A stretch of 64,000 nucleotides of DNA from CAVWXT01 sp963759115 (GTDB lineage Bacteria > Planctomycetota > Planctomycetia > Pirellulales > Thermoguttaceae): positions 1 to 64,000 of the forward strand of contig CAVWXT010000003.1 in assembly GCA_963759115.1 (NCBI GenBank), given 5' to 3'. How positions within the stretch are numbered: position 1 is the first letter of the stretch; each line of letters begins with the position of its first letter. Below the pieces are notes generated by a model that searched no databases, was not told the origin of the DNA, and saw nothing but the letters and a program-made list of their open reading frames with translations. Below are positions 45,965 through 56,982 of this stretch, one piece after another. The position numbers and the translations under genes were made by a program.

Positions 45965-48262
45965 TCAGGGAGCCAGCCATGGGGCGAGGATTCGCTTCGC
46001 ACGGCTCACGGCGCCCGCCGGCTTGGGAGGCTCTTGCTCCGACGCCATCAGATACGCCCGGAAGCTTATCAGCAACTCGCGGGCGCGGACCATCGTGTCG
46101 TTGCCGCGCCGGTCGCGGCCCGCCTGCGGGATGACGGCCACCTTGATCCTCGTTTGCGTCGTGCCACCACTCGACGACTGCGATTTGGCGTCGCGCTCGG
46201 CGCCTTTCGGCAAGCGCTCCTCGTCGAAAGTGATGTCAATGCAGAAGGCAGCCGGGCGATCGGCCGAACGACGAAAGCGGCTGGTTGGCTTGTCGTCAAT
46301 TTGCAGTTGTACGCAGTTGCCGTCGCTCGAAATGATCGTCGCCTGGTGGTCCGCCACGAATCCCCGCAGCTTCTCGATGGCCATCTTGATTGGCACCGGG
46401 GAAACCAGATCCTGTTCGAGGAGTCCAGTGGTGCGGTCGGCGTCGGCGTGCGAAGAACCCGGCCGGCCAGCCGCATACTCATCGTTGCTGCCCATGCCGA
46501 GCTGCACCACGGTGTTGCGGCCGTTGGCCTTGGCCATCAGCAGCGCGCGATCGGCGCGGCGGAGCATGGTTTCCGGCGTGTCGCCCGGTTGGATCTCCGT
46601 GACGCCAAAGCTGACGGTCACGGCTCGCCCGTCCATCTTGGGCTGGGGAATCTGGCTCAGTCCCGCGCGGATCTGATCGGCGCGGCGGGCAGCCGTGGCG
46701 TTGTCGCAGTCGGCACAGAGCAGGACGAACTCCTCGCCGCCGTAGCGGGCCACGAGGTCGCCGGGGCGGCAAGAACTCTTCAGCAGCGAGGCCAGGCTCT
46801 TGATGGCGTCGTCGCCGGCCTGGTGGCCGTACGTGTCGTTGACCAGCTTGAAGCGATCGAGGTCGCCCATCAACAGGCTGCACGGCGTCTGCTGCTGCTG
46901 GTGGGCGGCCACGAACATGGCGTGAACGCGATCGAACTCCGCCCGGTTGGCCACCTGGGTCATGGGGTCCTTGGTGGCCCTCTCATGAAGGCTCTGGCAG
47001 CGCTGCTCCAGGGAGGTCTCCGAGGAGGCGTCATGGAGCATGAGAATCGCCCCCAGGGTGATCCCCTGCTGGTTGATGACGGGGATGGCGTGGGTGTCGA
47101 CGGCCACGGGCCGCTGACCGCGGCCCAGGATCGTCAATCGCCGCAGCGACTGCGCGCCGCAGCCGATAGCGGTGTGTACCGGGCAATCCGACTCGCTGAT
47201 GGGGCGTCCCTTTTCGTCCGCCAGCCCCAGCAGCTCGGGACGCCACGGCTGTCCTTGCACGGCGGCCGCGGCCATGCCCGTCATGCGCTCCGCCCCGCGG
47301 TTCCACAGCACCACGTGGCCGGCCGTGTTGATGAACATCACCGCATCATACATGTTGTCGAGCAAGCGGCCTTGAAACAACGCGTCGATCGTGGGGTCGG
47401 CCAGCAGTGGAGCCGCGTCATTGAGTTCCCAACACGAAGCGGCGCCGGCCGGATCGAGCGACCGCAGCCAACGATCGGCCACCTCCCAACGAACCGCGGT
47501 CTGCGCGGTCGCGCGGAAGTCGGCGAATTGCTTGACCAGTTCGAGATCGAATTGCGTGCCCGAACATTCGAACAACTCGGCCATCGCCCGTTCCTGCGAC
47601 CGGGCCGGCCGGTAGACGTGGTCGGTGGTCATGGCGTCGAAGGCCTCGACGATGGCGATCATCCGCGCGCCGCGAGGTATCTGCCGGCCTCGCAAGGCGG
47701 ATTCGCTCCGGCTCCCGTCATGCCAGGCCGACACGTTTTCGACGATCTCCAGAATCTGCGGCGAGCTGCAACTGCGGCGGAGGATTTGCAGGCTCATCTT
47801 GCGGGAGCGCGACATCACGGCCGCTTCATTCGCGTCGAGCAGCCCCGGTTTCAGCAGGATGTGGTCGGGCGCGCCGATCGCGCCGATGTCGTGCAGCAAG
47901 GCGGCGATTTCGATGGCGTCGCGCTCCTCGTCGGGCAGGTCTAGGCTCGTTGCCCACGCCGAGCAGCTTAGCGCCACCCGCAACCCGTGGCCGGCCGTTG
48001 CCGCGTTCTTGCACTGCAACGCCGCAAACAGACCTGCCGCCACGCCCAAGCGAGTCTGCACCAGCCGGTCGTCGATCTCCGGGCTGAACACCGGGGGCAG
48101 CGTTTGACTGGCCGCCGTCACGGCCTCCAACTCTCGCAGCAGGGCGTGGAGTTCCGCCAGCCAGCGATCAGCCGACGCCGGAGCAGACAGGACCTCGGCA
48201 GCAGGGAGGACTTCAGCAGGGAGGACTTCAGACTCGGTTACAGGGCTGGGAACAGTGCTCAT
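45965..48262 (-). CDS. Diguanylate cyclase with HD, PAS and GGDEF domains
   Basis: 765 residues, no TM. Residues about 60-260 form an HD-type domain (IAALLHDIGAIGAPDHILLK), but the GYP region is degraded (ENVSAWHDGS), so it may only bind. Residues about 300-415 form a PAS domain (LDNMYDAVMFINTAGHVVLW). The GGDEF domain (about 430-600) has DPMTQVANRAEFDRV, an inhibitory-site RxxD in SCRPGDLVA, and the active site RYGGEEFVLL. It should make cyclic di-GMP. About 160 further residues at the C-terminus (FVADHQATIISSDGNCVQLQ and onward) match nothing I know. The frame is intact. Confidence 0.88.
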   Translation of the reverse strand: MSTVPSPVTESEVLPAEVLPAAEVLSAPASADRWLAELHALLRELEAVTAASQTLPPVFSPEIDDRLVQTRLGVAAGLFAALQCKNAATAGHGLRVALSCSAWATSLDLPDEERDAIEIAALLHDIGAIGAPDHILLKPGLLDANEAAVMSRSRKMSLQILRRSCSSPQILEIVENVSAWHDGSRSESALRGRQIPRGARMIAIVEAFDAMTTDHVYRPARSQERAMAELFECSGTQFDLELVKQFADFRATAQTAVRWEVADRWLRSLDPAGAASCWELNDAAPLLADPTIDALFQGRLLDNMYDAVMFINTAGHVVLWNRGAERMTGMAAAAVQGQPWRPELLGLADEKGRPISESDCPVHTAIGCGAQSLRRLTILGRGQRPVAVDTHAIPVINQQGITLGAILMLHDASSETSLEQRCQSLHERATKDPMTQVANRAEFDRVHAMFVAAHQQQQTPCSLLMGDLDRFKLVNDTYGHQAGDDAIKSLASLLKSSCRPGDLVARYGGEEFVLLCADCDNATAARRADQIRAGLSQIPQPKMDGRAVTVSFGVTEIQPGDTPETMLRRADRALLMAKANGRNTVVQLGMGSNDEYAAGRPGSSHADADRTTGLLEQDLVSPVPIKMAIEKLRGFVADHQATIISSDGNCVQLQIDDKPTSRFRRSADRPAAFCIDITFDEERLPKGAERDAKSQSSSGGTTQTRIKVAVIPQAGRDRRGNDTMVRARELLISFRAYLMASEQEPPKPAGAVSRAKRILAPWLAP

Positions 48263-48775
48263 CGATGCAGTTCATCCCAAGTTGCTTAGTAGGGCCGACA
48301 ACGCACGTGTCGCCCCAAAGGCTTGCATACACCACCCCCCAACAGTGGTTTGTTGAGGCTGTGTTCCGCCTAAGAAAGCCTAGGTCGAATACGGACTTGT
48401 CGCAAAGTTTTGCAGCGGAAAATAGGGCCACAGGCCCCGATTGTGCGGAGCATCCAAAGGTCCACGGTACAGCGTGCTGGCGATGACCCCCTGCAATGGG
48501 TGGGGAAAATGCCTCGCAACGCCGCAACGCTCGGCAAACAGTCGTTCCGACCAGCCGTAATCAGCGCGATATGCTTCCGTCACTCTCCCAATCCAGAAAT
48601 CGAGCCTTGTCGGCCTTTTTTCGGGGGGTATTGCGTCATTGAGAAGCGACAGATGCTTGCCCAGCGAAGACGCGGGGGCTAAACTCATCCACTTGCACGA
48701 TTCATCCACTTGCACCCGACCCTCAACCACCGGCCTCTGCCGGTGACGACTGATCTTTGACCCCGGACCTACTCC
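48263..48775. other. Intergenic region with possible gene debris
   Basis: On the minus strand, 48380-48690 reads KHLSLLNDAIPPEKRPTRLD and then RVTEAYRADYGWSERLFAER, which looks like real protein sequence, but it matches no family I know and has no clear start. It could be a decayed gene. Confidence 0.3.
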
Positions 48776-49634
48776 ATGCGACTCATAACCTATCAAAGCC
48801 CCACCGGCCCGCGCGTGGCCGGCCTGCGCAACGGCGCCTGCGTCGACCTTAACCAGGCCGACAAGAAACGTCCCTCACTGCATCAAGACCTTGCTGGCAC
48901 AAGGGCCTGCGGGCCTGCGAAACGCCGCCGAAGCCCTCGCGCACGGCAAACCGCTACCCGCCGAGGGACTGAGATTGGCCCCCATCATTCCCAGCCCCGA
49001 GAAGATCCTGTGCGTGGGGCTGAACTACGCCGACCACGCCCGTGAAAGCGGCCAGGCGCCGCCGGCCGAACCGGTCTTCTTCAGCAAGTTTTCCGCTGCG
49101 ATCCGCACCGACGGGCAACCGATCGTGCTGCCGCGAGTCAGCCGCGAGGTCGACTACGAGGCCGAGTTGGTCGTCGTCATTGGCACGGGCGGCCGGTATA
49201 TCGCCGAAGACCGTGCCCTGGAACACGTCGCCGGCTACTGCTGCGGCAATGACGTGTCGGCACGCGATTGGCAACTCCGCAAGCCGGGCGGCCAGTGGTT
49301 GCTGGGCAAGTCGTTCGACACGTTTGCCCCCGTCGGGCCGGCCCTGGTAACCGCCGACGAAATCCCCGACCCCGGCCACCTGGCCATCCAACTCCGGCTG
49401 AACGGGCAGGTGATGCAGCGGTCGAACACCGCAGAACTGATCTTCTCCGTCGCCAAACTCATCTCGTATGTCTCGCAGGTATGTACGCTGGCGCCAGGCG
49501 ATGTGCTGTTCACGGGCACTCCGGCCGGCGTTGGCTGCACTCGCAAGCCGCCGGTATTCCTCAAACCGGGCGATACCGTCGAGGTGGAGATCGAGAGGAT
49601 CGGCGTTCTCCGCAACCCAGTTGTGGGTGAGTGA
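48776..49634 (+). CDS. Fumarylacetoacetate hydrolase (FAH) family protein, frameshifted
   Basis: About 286 residues. The N-terminal part is MRLITYQSPTGPRVAGLRNG. One indel near 48875 precedes LLAQGPAGLRNAAEALAHGK. The catalytic domain has IPSPEKILCVGLNYADHARE, FSKFSAAIRTDGQPIVLP, DYEAELVVVIG with the metal-binding acids, YCCGNDVSARDWQLRKPGG, and LFTGTPAGVGCTRKPP. This is the 2-hydroxyhepta-2,4-diene-1,7-dioate isomerase/acylpyruvase-type layout. Likely a C-C bond hydrolase or decarboxylase on a dicarbonyl compound. No pathway genes are adjacent. Confidence 0.85.
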
Positions 49635-49749
49635 TCGGTAATTTGCGCAATTGCGGCAAGACGGGATAGATGTCGGCGTCGTAGTGGAGATGCCGGCGTG
49701 GAAGTGCCGAAGTGTATTTGTGAAACACTCCGCACTCCAGTCAACGCCC

Positions 49750-50889
49750 ATGCCGCTGCAATCTTCCAGTTCGTTCCGCGGATACGGTTACCGCGACAAC
49801 CGTCGCCGTCGGCTGTTGACCGATGAGCTGGCCAATGCCGGCTCGCAGTCTGCCCGCGCAGCTTGGCCGGAAGCTGATTCCCCGTCTGTGAAGTCAGAAC
49901 ATTATGGGGAGGCCGCCTTTCTGGAGCAGCAACTGCGATTGCTCGACTTGGTTCCTCGGGGGCTGGTGGCCGTCACGTTTCTGCCCGCGGTCGTGACGGG
50001 CATCCTCGTCGGCCTCGAAGCCTCTTATGCCTGGATGGTCGAACGGGTTGCCAACGGCGGCGCCCGGCTGGCGGCGCTCGATCTGGCCGCCAAGGGCAGT
50101 CTGGGCTGCTGGCTCTCCACGCTCTTGCTGCTGGCGGCCTCGCTGGCGTCGCTGCTCGTCTACGCCGTGCGCCGCCATCGCACCGACGATTACCAGGGCC
50201 GATACCGCATCTGGCTCTGGGCCGCAGCCTGCTGGTTTGTTCTGGCCAGCGATCAAGCAGCCAGCCTCCGCGAAGGGTTCCGCGACCTGATGATCGCCCT
50301 GACGGGCACGCGCCTGGTAGGCGACGGTACTCTCTGGTGGGCCGCCCTCTACGTCTTGCTGTTGGGGGCGGTCGGCTCGCGGCTGTTGATGGACATGCGT
50401 CCGTGCAAGATTTCCATCGGCGCGTTGCTGGCCGCCGGCAGCATCTATGCCATCGCCGCGGCCGGACGGCTGGGTTGGATCTTCACGAAAATCGGCAATC
50501 GAGAGGTCATGTTCCTTGCCGGGGCCGAGATTCTCGGCAGCCTCATGCTGCTGGTGGCCATGCTGTGGCACGCTCGACATGTTCTCGACGACGCCGAGGG
50601 ATTGCTGCCCCATAGTGAATCGCAGGAAGAAGAGGCATTGGCCGAGCACGAACCGATCGGCCGTTTGCTGGAAACCTCCGCTTCCGACGGGGACCGCTGG
50701 AGGAAGATCGACCCGCCCCACGCCGCATCGCAACCGGCGTTTCAGCGGGCGGCCGCCGCAGCCACTCCGTCCCCCACATCCGCCTCCGGCTTGTCCCCCA
50801 TCAGTCGCAAGTTGACCAAGCAAGAGCGCAAGGCCCTGAAAGAGCAGCTTCTGCGGGAACGCCTGGAACGCCAACGGCGGGGCCTGTAG
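49750..50889 (+). CDS. Membrane protein with basic C-terminal tail, unknown function
   Basis: 379 residues, start MPLQSSSSFRGYGYRDNRRR. About six hydrophobic segments: LVAVTFLPAVVTGILVGL, CWLSTLLLLAASLASLLVYA, IWLWAAACWFVLASDQA, LWWAALYVLLLGAVG, GALLAAGSIYAIAAAGRLG and EILGSLMLLVAMLWHA. The C-terminal 100 residues are hydrophilic and end in a strongly basic helix, RKLTKQERKALKEQLLRE. I recognise no family. It is followed by a repetitive inverted repeat and gltX. Confidence 0.6.
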   Translation: MPLQSSSSFRGYGYRDNRRRRLLTDELANAGSQSARAAWPEADSPSVKSEHYGEAAFLEQQLRLLDLVPRGLVAVTFLPAVVTGILVGLEASYAWMVERVANGGARLAALDLAAKGSLGCWLSTLLLLAASLASLLVYAVRRHRTDDYQGRYRIWLWAAACWFVLASDQAASLREGFRDLMIALTGTRLVGDGTLWWAALYVLLLGAVGSRLLMDMRPCKISIGALLAAGSIYAIAAAGRLGWIFTKIGNREVMFLAGAEILGSLMLLVAMLWHARHVLDDAEGLLPHSESQEEEALAEHEPIGRLLETSASDGDRWRKIDPPHAASQPAFQRAAAAATPSPTSASGLSPISRKLTKQERKALKEQLLRERLERQRRGL

Positions 50890-50984
50890 GATGGCGGATG
50901 TTGGATGGTGGATGGCGGATTTGACAATCTCGATCTACTGCCCGCGATCCACCATCCAAAATCCACCATCCACCATCCAAACTT
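50889..50984. repeat. Low-complexity inverted repeat (GGATGGTGGAT units)
   Basis: Left arm of GGATGG/TGGAT units (50889-50922), right arm of ATCCACC/CCATCC units (50948-50984). It starts at the stop of the upstream gene and ends 4 bp before gltX. Confidence 0.6.
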
Positions 50985-50987
50985 CCC

Positions 50988-52571
50988 ATGGTTCGCACCC
51001 GATTCGCCCCCAGTCCGACCGGCTACCTGCACATCGGCGGCGTCCGCACCGCACTGTTCAATTGGCTGTTCGCCCGGCAACACGGCGGACAGTTCATCCT
51101 GCGGATCGACGACACCGATCAAGAGCGGAACGTCGAGCAGGCATTGCAGCCGATCCTCGACGGCCTGCACTGGCTGGGCATCGATTGGGACGAGGGGCCG
51201 GTGATCGGGGGGCCATTTGCACCCTATTATCAGTCGCAGCGGTTGGATCGCTACCAGGATGCCGTCGCCGAGCTTCTCGCCGGCGGACACGCCTACTACG
51301 ACTACGCCACGACCGCAGAACTTCAGGCCGAACGCGAGGCGGCCGAACGCGAAAAGCGGCCGTTCCGCTACAGCCGCCGCTTCCTGGCTGAGACGTCTGC
51401 GGATCGGGCCCGCTTCGAGTCGCAAGGCCGGCAGGCCGTGGTGCGCCTGAAGATGCCCACCGAAGGAACGCTGGCGCTCGACGATCTGGTTCGCGGCCGG
51501 GTGGAGTTCGATTGGGCCCGCGAGCAGGACCACGTCGTGCAGCGGACCGACGGCACTTGTCTCTACCACTTGGCCAACGTTGTCGATGATTACGACTTCC
51601 AAATCAGTCACGTCATCCGTGCGGAGGAACACCTCTCGAACACGCCGCGGCAGGTGTTTATTCTTGAGGCCCTCGGTTACCCGCGGCCGATCTACGCCCA
51701 TCTGCCGTTCGTGGCCGAACCGGGCAGCCGCAACAAGCTCAGCAAGCGGAAGCTCGACAAGTATCTGAAGAACCGCGACTTTGCCCAATTGGTCGAGCAC
51801 GGGCGGAAGATCGCCCAGGCCATCGGCCACGCCGTCGAGGCGGATGCCTTCAACCCGGTGATCGTCGACTTCTACAAGACGGTCGGTTACTTGCCCGAGG
51901 CGATCATCAATTACCTGGCCCTGTTGGGTTGGTCGTTGGACGACAAGACGGAGCATTTTTCGCGGCAGGAATTGATCGAGAAGTTTTCGCTGGAGCGGGT
52001 CGTGAAGTCGCCGGCCAGTTTCGACCCCAAGAAACTCGCGGCGTTCGAGGATTGGCATTTTCAACGGCTCGCCCCCGAGCGAAAACTGGCGTTGGCTCTG
52101 CCCTTTCTCGAAAGTGCCAAGCTCGCGGCCTCTCCGCCCAGCAGCGACCAACAGCAGACGGCCGAGAAGATCATCACCGCGGCGGGCGACCGGATCAAAG
52201 TGGCCGGCGACATTTTGCAGTTCGCCGATTTCTTCCTGCCCGACGATCGGTTGGAGTACGACGAACAGGCTTTCGACAAACATCTCCGCCAGAGCGGGGG
52301 CGCCGAGTTGCTGGCGAAGTTCCGCGATCGGTTGGCGGCCGCCGAACGATTTGATGCGGCAAGCCTTGAAGCGTTGATGCAGCAGTTCGTGGCGGCCGAG
52401 CAGATCAAGATCGGTCAGGTGATTCACGCCGTGCGGGTGGCGGTGACCGGCAAGTCGGTCGGCCTGGGGCTCTTCGACACGCTGGCGATCGTCGGAAAAG
52501 ATCGGTGTTTACGGCGGGTTGATCGGGCGATAAATTTAGCAGTGCTGAAAAGGGATCGCCTGGTGCCCTGA
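50988..52571 (+). CDS. gltX: Glutamate--tRNA ligase
   Basis: 527 residues. Charges tRNA-Glu (class I synthetase). The HIGH motif is TRFAPSPTGYLHIGGVRTAL and the KMSKS-type motif GSRNKLSKRKLDKYLKN. Family segments are RIDDTDQERNVEQ, GGHAYYDYATTAELQ, FEFDW-like VEFDWAREQDHVVQRTDGTC, YHLANVVDDYDFQISHVIRA and EEHLSNTPRQVFILEALGYP. The C-terminal anticodon-binding domain is present (IGQVIHAVRVAVTGKSVGLG). A separate glnS lies downstream, so tRNA-Gln is probably charged directly. The frame is intact. Confidence 0.95.
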   Translation: MVRTRFAPSPTGYLHIGGVRTALFNWLFARQHGGQFILRIDDTDQERNVEQALQPILDGLHWLGIDWDEGPVIGGPFAPYYQSQRLDRYQDAVAELLAGGHAYYDYATTAELQAEREAAEREKRPFRYSRRFLAETSADRARFESQGRQAVVRLKMPTEGTLALDDLVRGRVEFDWAREQDHVVQRTDGTCLYHLANVVDDYDFQISHVIRAEEHLSNTPRQVFILEALGYPRPIYAHLPFVAEPGSRNKLSKRKLDKYLKNRDFAQLVEHGRKIAQAIGHAVEADAFNPVIVDFYKTVGYLPEAIINYLALLGWSLDDKTEHFSRQELIEKFSLERVVKSPASFDPKKLAAFEDWHFQRLAPERKLALALPFLESAKLAASPPSSDQQQTAEKIITAAGDRIKVAGDILQFADFFLPDDRLEYDEQAFDKHLRQSGGAELLAKFRDRLAAAERFDAASLEALMQQFVAAEQIKIGQVIHAVRVAVTGKSVGLGLFDTLAIVGKDRCLRRVDRAINLAVLKRDRLVP

Positions 52572-52625
52572 GTTTGTCGTACAATGGGAGGGAGAGGTCC
52601 ATCAATTCGTATCGGAGGTTCGGCC

Positions 52626-52844
52626 ATGACCAGTGCCACTATCGAAGAGGTCCAGGCGACCCTGCCTTCCCTCATCTCCAACCTCAAGCCGGGCGAAGAA
52701 GTTGTGATATTGGAGCACGACCGACCTGTCGCGCGGCTGATCGGGGAGCCCCGCCAACGGAAGTTGGGCGGCGGCATCGGGAAGTTGGTAATCGTCGAGG
52801 ACGATGACTCGCACCTGGAAGACTTCAAAGAGTACATGCCGTGA
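52626..52844 (+). CDS. Phd/YefM-family antitoxin
   Basis: 72 residues, MTSATIEEVQATLPSLISNL. KPGEEVVILEHDRPVARLIG is the Phd/YefM N-terminal fold, which binds DNA. The acidic C-terminus EDDDSHLEDFKEYMP would wrap the toxin. Its stop overlaps the toxin start as GTGA, the normal antitoxin-first arrangement, so expression is coupled and probably autoregulated. Confidence 0.85.
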   Translation: MTSATIEEVQATLPSLISNLKPGEEVVILEHDRPVARLIGEPRQRKLGGGIGKLVIVEDDDSHLEDFKEYMP

Positions 52845-53227
52845 GACTGCTGCTGGATACCCACACGTTTCTTTGGGCCGTGCTTGACGATCCTCGCCTC
52901 AGCGATCAAGCCAGGGCGCTGATGCTGAACGCGGACAATGAGATTCTTGTCAGTCCGGCAAGTTACTGGGAGATCGCCATCAAGATCAGCCTTGGCAAGT
53001 ACACGCTAAACGACGATTTTGAGGCGTTCATGCAGCGGCAAACTATTTACAGCGAGTTTACCCCGCTTCCGATCTCTCTCAAACACACGGCGGTCGTGGC
53101 CACGCTGCCGTTCCACCATCGCGACCCCTTCGACCGACTGCTGGTCGCGCAGGCGATATCTGAAGGGGTTCCTATCATCAGCACCGATCGTGCGTTGGAC
53201 GCGTATTCCGTGACGCGGATCTGGTGA
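52841..53227 (+). CDS. PIN-domain toxin (VapC-like)
   Basis: 128 residues with a GTG start overlapping the antitoxin stop. The PIN domain acids are visible: Asp in LLLDTHTFLWAV, Glu in SYWEIAIKISLGK, Asp residues in HHRDPFDRLLVAQAI and in IISTDRALDAY. It is an RNase, typically cutting tRNA or rRNA, held in check by the upstream antitoxin. The frame and all active-site positions are intact. Confidence 0.88.
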   Translation: MRLLLDTHTFLWAVLDDPRLSDQARALMLNADNEILVSPASYWEIAIKISLGKYTLNDDFEAFMQRQTIYSEFTPLPISLKHTAVVATLPFHHRDPFDRLLVAQAISEGVPIISTDRALDAYSVTRIW

Positions 53228-53329
53228 ATGCCACAATGTCTTTTGGCTTACAGGAATGGCAAGAGTTTCCACGGGTGGCAGAACCGTGTGGTGGGAAAAC
53301 CTGAACCCCAACTCCGCTGGAATGCCGAC

Positions 53330-54615
53330 ATGACAACACCGATTGCCATCAAAGGGAAAGAAGACGTCGACATATTAGTCCGGATTCTCGAGACATTCTC
53401 GCAATTGGATGATATGCGTTGGAGCACGCAGGGCAAACGCAACCTGATCAATTACTGCTGTAATGACCTAAGCGATGACGAGCGATTGCTGACTCATTGG
53501 TTGAGTTATATCAGCGACCGGCAAACACCCTACGAGCGCGTCTGGGAGGTCGGGGGATACGCCATTTCCCACATGGTCCGGGCCTTTAATCCGAAATACG
53601 ATCGAACCGTTCGCGAATTGTTCGGCACGTACTGCATTCGGCCACCACAGGAAAGCAGTAAACTCCGACTCAAGTGTGATAAGACCAAAGATTCGGCCGC
53701 AAACTTGCGCTGGCGCGATTTGGAATTGGGGAGAGCAAGAAGGAGGTCACGTTTGCGCCTCGGTGCCCCGCCGACGATTTTGTGAGAGTCTTCCGCACTC
53801 TTGATATACTGGCAAAACATTATGACAGGAGCTTTGCCTGTTTTCTCGCAGCCTCGTTTCAGGGGGAAAACGATTTCCGACGAGCCATCCGGCGTATGGC
53901 TGTAGCTCTTGACCGACTGACCTATCCGGCCAAGAGATTCACGGTCGCGCGGTTTGACAGGCATTTAGGCGAAATGGAAGTCGCGGCAGATACATTCACC
54001 ATGCCAGCGAATATAAACGAGGAAATGTTCAAACGAAAGCGACTTTGGTGCTGCGTGCGCGACTATCTGAAAAGCCCGGAATTCAATCCGGAGTTCGTGG
54101 CGGCGCTGAAGGAACGCGGCGTTGGGAGCCCGGAGAGATGGGGAAAGGACAACCCAGAGCTTAAGATGGCCCTCCATAGGATTGAACTACCTGGCGACGT
54201 GTGGAATAACAACGAGGTGTTTCGTGATGGATTATTCACACCGTACCTGAGCGACGAAACACAATCTCTGGACATGCCGCAAGCAATCCGCAATGTGTAT
54301 GAGGAACTTCAAGGGAAGAAACACGACCTCCAGTTCTACCCCGAGCAACTCGACGTGAGTTTTGATTTCGTGCAACAAATGTGCGAGCGCAAGATGTGCG
54401 ACGTGTGTCTGTTTGACGGCGGCATAAGCAAAGTCTGCCATCGAACTCCTGGCCTTTCGTGCCCGGTTGCTCTCGTTTCGTGCGGATACCGACATGATTG
54501 CGATCCCCTGAGATGTCGGATGAAGGAAGATCGGACGAAGGGCTACTGTAAACACGATGACGCCCGTGAACGGGCGGATGAAATAACCGGCAACAACATG
54601 CCAAGGGAGGTATGA
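53330..54615 (+). CDS. Unrecognised protein with Cys-rich C-terminus (frameshifted)
   Basis: About 428 residues in two frames: MTTPIAIKGKEDVDILVRIL to RWRDLELG, then (one base missing in a G run near 53735) ESKKEVTFAPRCPADDFVRV to the end. Visible segments are LTHWLSYISDRQTPYERVWE, CFLAASFQGENDFRRAIRRM, and a Cys/His cluster in the last 90 residues (CERKMCDVCLFDGG, KVCHRTPG, SCPVALVSCGYRHDC, RCRMKEDR, GYCKHDD), enough to bind zinc or an Fe-S cluster. Base composition is clearly less GC-rich than the neighbours, a sign of transfer. It directly follows a toxin-antitoxin pair. I do not recognise the family. Confidence 0.6.
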
Positions 54616-56318
<1,703 letters not shown>

Positions 56319-56465
56319 GAGGCAAGGGATTAGGGGTTGAGGATTAGGGATTGGTTTCGAAGCCACGCGCCAGCCCATGAACAGCTTGGTTGTCCGAGCC
56401 TTTCGTTTAGGGTACAATCGCGTGAGGTCGTGATTTTCCGAGGACACAGAAAAGCAGGTGGGCTG

Positions 56466-56699
56466 ATGGAACTGGGAAACTTCGATCACATTCTGAAAAC
56501 GCTCAAGGAACAGAAGCCCTACCGGCCTTTCACTGTGGCATTGGTCAACGGCGACCGTTTCGAGGTGGACCATCCAGACGCCCTCGCGGTTCGAGACGGC
56601 GTGGCCCTGTACATCGGCGCGGGAGGCGTGCCCGTTCTATTCGATCACGAGGGTGTTAGTCAGTTTGTCGGCGATCTCATGGGCCAATCGGACACGTGA
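56466..56699 (+). CDS. Small conserved-looking hypothetical protein
   Basis: 77 residues, MELGNFDHILKTLKEQKPYR then PFTVALVNGDRFEVDHPDAL. The pattern 'PF-v-L-nG-r-evdHPdal' followed by a beta-rich end (VALYIGAGGVPVLFDHEGVS) is familiar in planctomycete genomes, but I cannot name a family or function. It precedes the second toxin-antitoxin pair by 13 bp. Confidence 0.6.
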   Translation: MELGNFDHILKTLKEQKPYRPFTVALVNGDRFEVDHPDALAVRDGVALYIGAGGVPVLFDHEGVSQFVGDLMGQSDT

Positions 56700-56712
56700 C
56701 GGAGGGAAAACC

Positions 56713-56982
56713 ATGGTCATTCGCTTGACGTCCGACATCGAGGCTGCGTTCGCGCGAGAAGCCCAGCGCCAGGGAACGACGCCCGAACGGTTGGCGCTGG
56801 ACTCGTTGGGGAAGCTGTTCCTTCAAACGCCGTCAGATACTTCCTCTCAAGAGTCGAGCCTGTTCGATTTTCTTTCCGGCTACATCGGCACGGTCGAGGG
56901 AACGGGGGAAGCCCTGTCGGAAAACTGCGGTCAGCGTTTTGCCGACGGTCTGGTTGCTAAGCAAGAACAGGGACGCCTGTGA
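56713..56982 (+). CDS. VapB-type antitoxin candidate
   Basis: 89 residues, MVIRLTSDIEAAFAREAQRQ, then GTTPERLALDSLGKLF, a ribbon-helix-helix-like start. The tail is disordered (TPSDTSSQESSLFDFLSGYI). GGAGGG lies 8 bp upstream. Its stop overlaps the PIN toxin start as GTGA. Confidence 0.65.
   Translation: MVIRLTSDIEAAFAREAQRQGTTPERLALDSLGKLFLQTPSDTSSQESSLFDFLSGYIGTVEGTGEALSENCGQRFADGLVAKQEQGRL

Noticed and set aside
56325..56352. GATTAGGG-type repeats as a telomere-like or CRISPR feature
   Set aside because: Only a few imperfect units, with no spacer structure. It resembles the other low-complexity gap sequences but lacks a complementary arm.
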